64,000 nucleotides of DNA from Ustulina deusta (taxonomy: Eukaryota; Ascomycota; Sordariomycetes; Xylariales; Xylariaceae), in NCBI GenBank assembly GCA_023159155.1, contig JAJNNX010000010.1, forward strand, positions 62,001-126,000, given 5' to 3'. The notes under the pieces are model-generated. The model was not told the origin of the DNA, ran no database searches, and worked only from the letters and a program-made list of their open reading frames with translations. Shown one piece after another: positions 59,420 to 64,000 of the stretch. The stretch's first letter is position 1, and every line of letters begins with the position of its first letter. The position numbers and the translations under genes are program-made.

Positions 59420-59778
59420 ATGTCTGCTCGCTTCCCCTCGGGCGTGCAACAGGGCCATCTCTTAGTCCATGATTATGGATGTGTTGACTTTTCTTTTAGG
59501 GGTATTTTATTTCCCACCGGTCTATGCCTATACGCGCTAGAACCCAGACGAACGAGGATCTTGACCTGCTCAACACTAGGCTCAGGGACCGCTCCCAAAT
59601 CACATTCAAGGATGGCTTGCGCGCCATAACACCGCTCATCCGGCCCATCACGCATACCCTCGATCCTCTATTTATAGAAACTGTGGCTACGGTCTTATTC
59701 CCTACGATCACCGAATGGCTTAAGGTCTGTGGCGTCTCTGATACGGCTGCCGGCACCTTTCGATGCGATCGCTGTTAG
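59420..59778 (+). CDS. Small hypothetical protein
   Basis: I do not recognise it. Exons 59420-59443 and 59500-59778 join in frame to 100 residues. The splice is supported by a good acceptor (TTGACTTTTCTTTTAG), but the donor is weak (GTGCAA). The protein starts MSARFPSG, has a charged middle (RTQTNEDLDLLNTRLRDR) and a hydrophobic C-terminal part (DPLFIETVATVLFPTITEWL), and ends CDRC. No signal peptide is evident. It could be a fragment of a larger gene. Confidence 0.35.
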
Positions 59779-60013
59779 TGTTAGTCTAGTAGGGTGGTAT
59801 AGTAGACTATCTTCTTAGTCATTGTCGCTTTGAACTAATAGAGCAACACATTCGATTATCGCATAATAATATAGTATATAAGCTGATCCATTGAAAGAGG
59901 TGACGGATTTGGTAGAAACTAATGCTCAATATATACTATTACAGCTGCCCGGAATAACTCTTTAATGCTAGACAGATTCCATTTTCTGCTTAATTTCTAT
60001 TATCCCCGCCTTG

Positions 60014-60280
60014 CTAATTAAGAGACATAACGAACTTGACACGAGCCAGGTATACGCCTTGTTGTTCCCACAGCTGCGCAATCAAGAAGATTACGAGAAC
60101 CAAGAGCGTAAATATCATTACAGCGGCGAACACTCCAAGGGGGTGAATGTCCGACGGCAGGCGATTCCCCGGGCGTTCGCCGTCCTGTCGGATGATTTCT
60201 TGGGATGCGTATGACTTCTCGGAGTAGCGCTTGGGGGCGCTCGCAATTTGTGCAAGTGGTTTTTGACGTTCTAGAGCCAT
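60014..60280 (-). CDS. Small single-pass membrane protein, hypothetical
   Basis: An uninterrupted 88-codon frame starts at ATG 60280. The first 45 residues are polar and basic, with SAPKRYSEKSYASQEIIRQ. A clear transmembrane segment (GVFAAVMIFTLLVLVIFLIA, about residues 49-68) follows, then a short tail. The composition fits a tail-anchored or single-span protein. No homologue is recalled, and the opposite strand carries a shorter conflicting ORF. Confidence 0.4.
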   Translation of the reverse strand: MALERQKPLAQIASAPKRYSEKSYASQEIIRQDGERPGNRLPSDIHPLGVFAAVMIFTLLVLVIFLIAQLWEQQGVYLARVKFVMSLN

Positions 60281-61384
60281 TTTCGATTCAGGTGTGATAG
60301 GGTGTGATTCTGTATTTTGAGTAGCTCGTCTTGTAAGATGCAGAAATGAGTGAGTGTACTGCCCAGAGGGTTATTAAAAGTACAGTGCCGAGTTTAACAC
60401 TGCTTTAAACATTAAAAAAAATAAAAAAAAATTAAGACAGGACATCAATTATATTATAATTTATGTTTGCGGGGCGAGCAATCGCAGAGTAGGCGCCGGC
60501 CAAGTTGCGGTGCCTTGGTCTGGGTCCTAAGCTAGTTGTTGTCACTATAGAGAAGATGAGCGGCACTTGTGACTAGATGGTAGGGCTTAGCACTTGGTAT
60601 ACGCTGTCTCTGGCGCTACATGTCAGAGCCTGTTCCTGATAGACTGGAAGAAACAGCGTGATTTGATTGGCCGGTCTTTACAGGGCAGAACAACCAAAAG
60701 GGAAGAAGTGGCCAGAGCTCCCTTCCTCCCCCGAGTTGCCGGTTGGCGAACAGTGCCAAGCCCCATCATCTGGTATCGACGGACCCTCTTTCTCCAGTAC
60801 AATTTGATAGCAGTCTGCAAGGTGGCCAGCCTGCCTACCACCTTGAACAAGACGACGCTATTGGATAGACCTGCAGGTCTCGTGAGTGGCGCAGCGTCTC
60901 CTGTCGGGCAGATCGATGAGACGACAGCCTCTGCCTCAGATTCTGGGCCGCTACAGGCGACTGCCTCCAATCAATACATCTCGGCATTGTTTCCTCTACG
61001 TTATCCTTCAGTCCGGACGGCCGGTCTCTCCTCACTCAAGCCGGTGCTATTTCCCTTAGTCACCTGTATGACCAATACATGGTACATGTATCATTTGTTA
61101 GCTAATTCGGGACATAGCCTCAACAGGGCTTGATAACCTTTTACATTGGATTACAAGCTTGATATAAAGCCTAGATCATTAGGAATCGCGGAAAAGTTCT
61201 CAAATATTGAGGGGGTTGGAAGCGGGGAAAGTGGTTTCGTCGGTGGAGGACCCGGTGAAGGAGGGTGAGGGTCCAGCATACCATAATCTGCTGGTTATTG
61301 TGGCGACGCGAAAGATGGTATGAGCTTGTCCCTAGCTGTTTTATTGCAGTGCAATACAGTACATAGATACAATACGACAGGTGT
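60281..61384. other. Region with conflicting long ORFs, no gene assigned
   Basis: A 179-codon plus frame (60594-61133) starts with TTG, and a 115-codon minus frame overlaps it (60623-60970). Neither has recognisable domains, and the plus frame's composition is mixed. A poly-A-rich tract is at about 60410-60435. I do not call a gene here. Confidence 0.35.
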
Positions 61385-61925
61385 TTAGTTGCCTAGTCGT
61401 TTCTGCAAATACTTATAGACGGAAAAAATAGCCGTCATAAAAACCATGATAATAATGACCAGTACTAATGCGATATATGCCGTAGGCGACCACCCGCCAC
61501 CTTGCGCAGTGTAAACATTGATTACGATGGTCATAAAACAGTTCATAGAATGCATTATTCCTGGTCTGTTATAAATTAACAGATGGCCTGAGAGAGGTGC
61601 CATTAATATCTACTTACAAAAACAGATGACTGAGTAGCCAAACATAGTTAATGCTGAACTTTCGCCAAAGCAATCCAAAGCCGATCATACCGATTGCTGA
61701 CAAGAAACCGGAGATCGGGAGAAGCGCTCTGGTCAGAATAATCTGCTGTGCATGTCGGCCGTGGTCGGTCTGGTCCAGCAGACTGTACCGACCAATCGAA
61801 GTAAATGTGGCAGGAAATAAATAGAGTCCAGCAAGGAGAAGCCACAAAGAAATAGCCGCCATGAAGTTGTATCCTATGGGGACGTTACTTGATGCAATGA
61901 CCATTCTCTCGTAGGAGGTTACCAT
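61385..61925 (-). CDS. Multi-pass membrane protein, conserved-hypothetical type
   Basis: Two exons (61618-61925 and 61385-61565) joined by a 52-nt GTAAGT..CAG intron give 162 residues. Three strong hydrophobic segments (AAISLWLLLAGLYLFPATF, about 23-41; LLPISGFLSAIGMIGFGLLW, about 69-88; YIALVLVIIIMVFMTAIF, near residues 134-151) and a weaker fourth (CFMTIVINVY) suggest four transmembrane helices. The LLLAGLYLFPATFTS motif resembles a family of small fungal integral membrane proteins without known function. No signal peptide is apparent. It is transcribed away from the MADS-like gene, with about 0.5 kb between their starts. Confidence 0.68.
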
Positions 61926-62440
61926 ATTGCCTGCCTATTATCCCCAGCCGGCGTTAATTTAGTTAGCAGGATATACTTATACTCGTCTTTGCACTCCGAA
62001 TGGGAAGGCGCTTCCATAATTATACTCGGAGCCTGAACAGACTCCAAAACAGAGGAGACTAGAGGATGCAGCCTTTCCACATGCACGGAACTATGTTCTT
62101 TGCCTACACAGAAATGCCAGTTACTTGTACTCTATGCCGTTGGTCCTCTTGCCTGCGACTCCTCGAAACACGATTTAGGTACACATATCTCACAATTCAG
62201 ATTCCGGCTTTCGAGTAAGCAAGGGTATGTAAATACAGCGCTTATATGACGACCAAAATTAGATCGTACCTTATTTGAGCGTGAGTTGGTTTCAGAACCA
62301 AGCGCGCGGCTAAACATCGCGGCCTTTTCTCTGCCCTTTCTAAACACTTATAAAATGCCTTGGAGTCATAAAAGAAGAAAGCGAGTTCTATATTTCGTTT
62401 AACTGGGACAGTTTATACGGAGCTAAACCTACCCGTCAAG
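61926..62440. other. Divergent intergenic region
   Basis: It separates the divergent membrane-protein (-) and MADS-like (+) genes and should hold both promoters. A 71-codon minus ORF (62132-62347) has no support. No specific site is recognised. Confidence 0.4.
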
Positions 62441-62866
62441 ATGAGACCCAACACCATGAGATCGTCCTACTCTGTCCAAAAGTCCTGGAATGGCAGGAGA
62501 AAGGGGGCTATAAAGAAAGTCCACGAGCTATTCCAAATTTTTGGTGCCAAAGTCTCCATAATAATCGAAAAGGATGGAGAGCTATTCTCGTATCAATCCC
62601 ACCTTGACCTTTCAGCGATCTCTCATGGTTCGGTCAAAGCGGCCAATAAAATGACTCCCAATGACTTTACCACGGTCGCAGAGAAACTCCGGCAAGACTC
62701 GCCGTCTCTATCGCGGCAAGATACCTCGCAGTCTTTATTACAGCATGGCTCAACGTCGGGCAAATCCAGCACAACCCCGACTTCTCACCTAGAGCCTAGC
62801 TCAACTCTTATTAATCCACCTCCACAACGACCAAGAGCGCATGCTTACTTTAACCTGAAGGACTAA
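62441..62866 (+). CDS. Short MADS-box-like protein
   Basis: This is a single-exon frame of 141 residues from ATG 62441. Residues 18-55 match the MADS (SRF-type) DNA-binding fold in pattern: GRRKGAIKKVHELFQIFGAK, then the strand VSIIIEKDGELFSYQSH. The canonical form has KKAxELSxLCxxxVxLIIxxxxGxxYxYxS, so the basic helix and first strand are recognisable though divergent. No I or K domain follows; the C-terminal 60 residues are a low-complexity Ser/Thr/Pro tail. It is far shorter than usual fungal MADS regulators and may be a lineage-specific paralogue, possibly nuclear. Its stop codon lies 22 bp from that of the convergent patatin-like gene. Confidence 0.62.
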   Translation: MRPNTMRSSYSVQKSWNGRRKGAIKKVHELFQIFGAKVSIIIEKDGELFSYQSHLDLSAISHGSVKAANKMTPNDFTTVAEKLRQDSPSLSRQDTSQSLLQHGSTSGKSSTTPTSHLEPSSTLINPPPQRPRAHAYFNLKD

Positions 62867-62888
62867 AGACACAATGTATTTATTCTGT

Positions 62889-64000
62889 CTATATAGTTAA
62901 TGGATAAAGACATTGCTGGAGCAACCCAATTTGGTCTATCGTTTCCATTGTTTGGCTGCGAGGCTGTTTTGTCCCAGATGGCTTGGAGACGAACAGGCCC
63001 TGGGCCTGACAAGGTGAATTACTCAAAAATAGTTGGTCTGTTTCAAGAATGCCGTCGACTTGTAAAGTAACCAGCGATGACGGCGAATAAATGTGGACAT
63101 GTACGCGCTGCTGAAAATCCTCGCCCGATTTTATAGCTCTCCACGACTCATCGGTACATAATTGGACACTTTTAGGTGTCTCGTCGCCGCTGTAATATAA
63201 TCGCACTTTCTTTAGTCGAGTTCGCATAAGGAGATCCGCTAGGTGAGGGCCGGCTGAAAGACGGCATTTGATGTTTATAGTCATTGTGACAGATGAGGTC
63301 TCATAAAATGTGTTTATAGGTGCAGCCTCTGCATAAAACAACAATGCTAAAAGCTGATTGGCTAAAGGAATAAGTGGGAGTGTATAAATAGGGGGGAACT
63401 GAGCCTCAATGTCAATAGAAAACCCCGGCCAGAGAAGATCTAGCTTTTCGTTAACGTTAACTGAGGGAGTCTGCTGACTAGCCTTATGCCGCATGCCTGT
63501 TGGAACCAATTTTTTTATCATAGGCAATCCTATACCCTTGCTTTTGAAATCTTGATATTGATGATATTCAGGGAGTAAAAGCTTTGTTCCACGCGTCCGT
63601 AATTCGTTGAACCGGAAAACTAGATCTTTGTTGAAGCTGATCTCTCCGTTACCCCTACGCACATATTGCAGCTTTGGCAAATGGTGAATGCAGTCTTCTA
63701 TAGTTGCACCTTCGCAGAAGATCATAATAATGAAAAACAAACCTATGCCAGTTCCACTGACAAGGTCAAAGTGGTGATATAATGGAGAGCCAAGGATCTT
63801 TCGAAGAGATTTAAGGAATGTAGACATAGACTCGGCACTTTCTACCGGTCCTTCAAGATGCAGTATGCGGAGTCCGGCAGTAGGGGGCTTGAGATATAAA
63901 GGACTATTAGATCTCGACCCGCAAAAAACGCAGAGATATGGCTCTTCAAGAACCCACTGTGCTGAAGTTGGATAGAGGAGAAGCAGACAGGTATCGCATA
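62889..64000 (-). CDS. Patatin-like protein with lost catalytic motifs (partial)
   Basis: The frame is open from the right window edge to the stop at 62889; the internal ATG at 63827 is not the true start, because 57 more codons upstream are open and conserved-looking. Those codons include CDTC and CVFC pairs (possible zinc site) and GLRILHLEGP, the equivalent of the patatin GLRILSLDGGGxRG strand-loop. Then FDLVSGTGIGLFF replaces the nucleophile elbow GTSTGG, so the serine is absent and the oxyanion glycines are changed. The remaining part (to residue 312 counted from 63827) has no further domain I recognise. Patatins are phospholipases and also occur as the N-terminal domain of some fungal NLRs. 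This one is inferred to be non-hydrolytic, perhaps a regulatory or decoy form. Confidence 0.6.
   Translation of the reverse strand, partial: CDTCLLLLYPTSAQWVLEEPYLCVFCGSRSNSPLYLKPPTAGLRILHLEGPVESAESMSTFLKSLRKILGSPLYHHFDLVSGTGIGLFFIIMIFCEGATIEDCIHHLPKLQYVRRGNGEISFNKDLVFRFNELRTRGTKLLLPEYHQYQDFKSKGIGLPMIKKLVPTGMRHKASQQTPSVNVNEKLDLLWPGFSIDIEAQFPPIYTLPLIPLANQLLALLFYAEAAPINTFYETSSVTMTINIKCRLSAGPHLADLLMRTRLKKVRLYYSGDETPKSVQLCTDESWRAIKSGEDFQQRVHVHIYSPSSLVTLQVDGILETDQLFLSNSPCQAQGLFVSKPSGTKQPRSQTMETIDQIGLLQQCLYPLTI

Noticed and set aside
60594..61133. 179-codon plus-strand ORF
   Set aside because: It starts with TTG, lacks recognisable domains and overlaps an equally long minus frame.
1..64000. CRISPR arrays, bacterial operons, ribosome binding sites
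   Set aside because: Spliceosomal introns, RIP and LTR retrotransposons show a fungal nuclear chromosome. The tandem repeats found are too few and too irregular for an array.

Overview
The window looks like a piece of a filamentous ascomycete (Pezizomycotina) nuclear chromosome. Genes carry short spliceosomal introns (about 50-105 nt) with GT..AG borders and CTAAC/CTGAC-like branch sites. Gene-bearing stretches of roughly 50% GC alternate abruptly with almost pure A+T blocks. Those blocks are LTR retrotransposons with nearly every C:G pair turned into T:A, the signature of repeat-induced point mutation (RIP). I could not identify the species.

Layout. 1-13.7 kb: AT-rich block of RIP-degraded Ty3/gypsy copies of one family (called A here), each bounded by its own target-site duplication (TSD). 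It is interrupted by a small unmutated island with one ORF (2.5-3.3 kb) and by a young Ty1/copia-type solo LTR (12.18-12.48 kb). 14-18 kb: ordinary host DNA with a small membrane-protein gene (-) and an SRR1-domain gene (+). 19-26.7 kb plus 39.95-40.14 kb: remains of a terpenoid secondary-metabolite cluster: a cytochrome P450, a class I terpene synthase and a BAHD-type acyltransferase. All three are broken, by a frameshift, by a frameshift plus a lost metal-binding Asn, and by a 13.2 kb nested retrotransposon respectively. 26.7-39.95 kb is that insertion: a 7.06 kb gypsy element (family B) that itself received a 6.16 kb family A element. 41.2-48.66 kb: a second AT-rich block with a family A fragment, a probable hAT-type MITE and a decayed unmutated-looking island. 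48.67-64 kb: a sharp return to normal GC, beginning with a DUF3435 (tyrosine-recombinase superfamily) gene that points away from the boundary. It is followed by an HNH-nuclease pseudogene with two RIP-like stops, a PNP-NACHT-ankyrin NLR with near-identical ankyrin units, three small genes (one a multi-pass membrane protein), a short MADS-box-like protein, and a patatin-like protein whose catalytic motifs are lost and which runs off the right edge.

How the parts relate. The cluster genes would once have made a cyclised, oxidised and acylated terpenoid. Here the pathway is inferred to be dead. The right-hand block (DUF3435 recombinase, nuclease, NLR, patatin-like protein) has the content expected of a Starship-type giant transposon or of a non-self-recognition island. 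This is the most interesting candidate system in the window, but only one putative edge is visible and the far edge lies outside.

Limits: gene models were made by hand from splice signals and reading frames, and family assignments rest on motif recognition without any database search.
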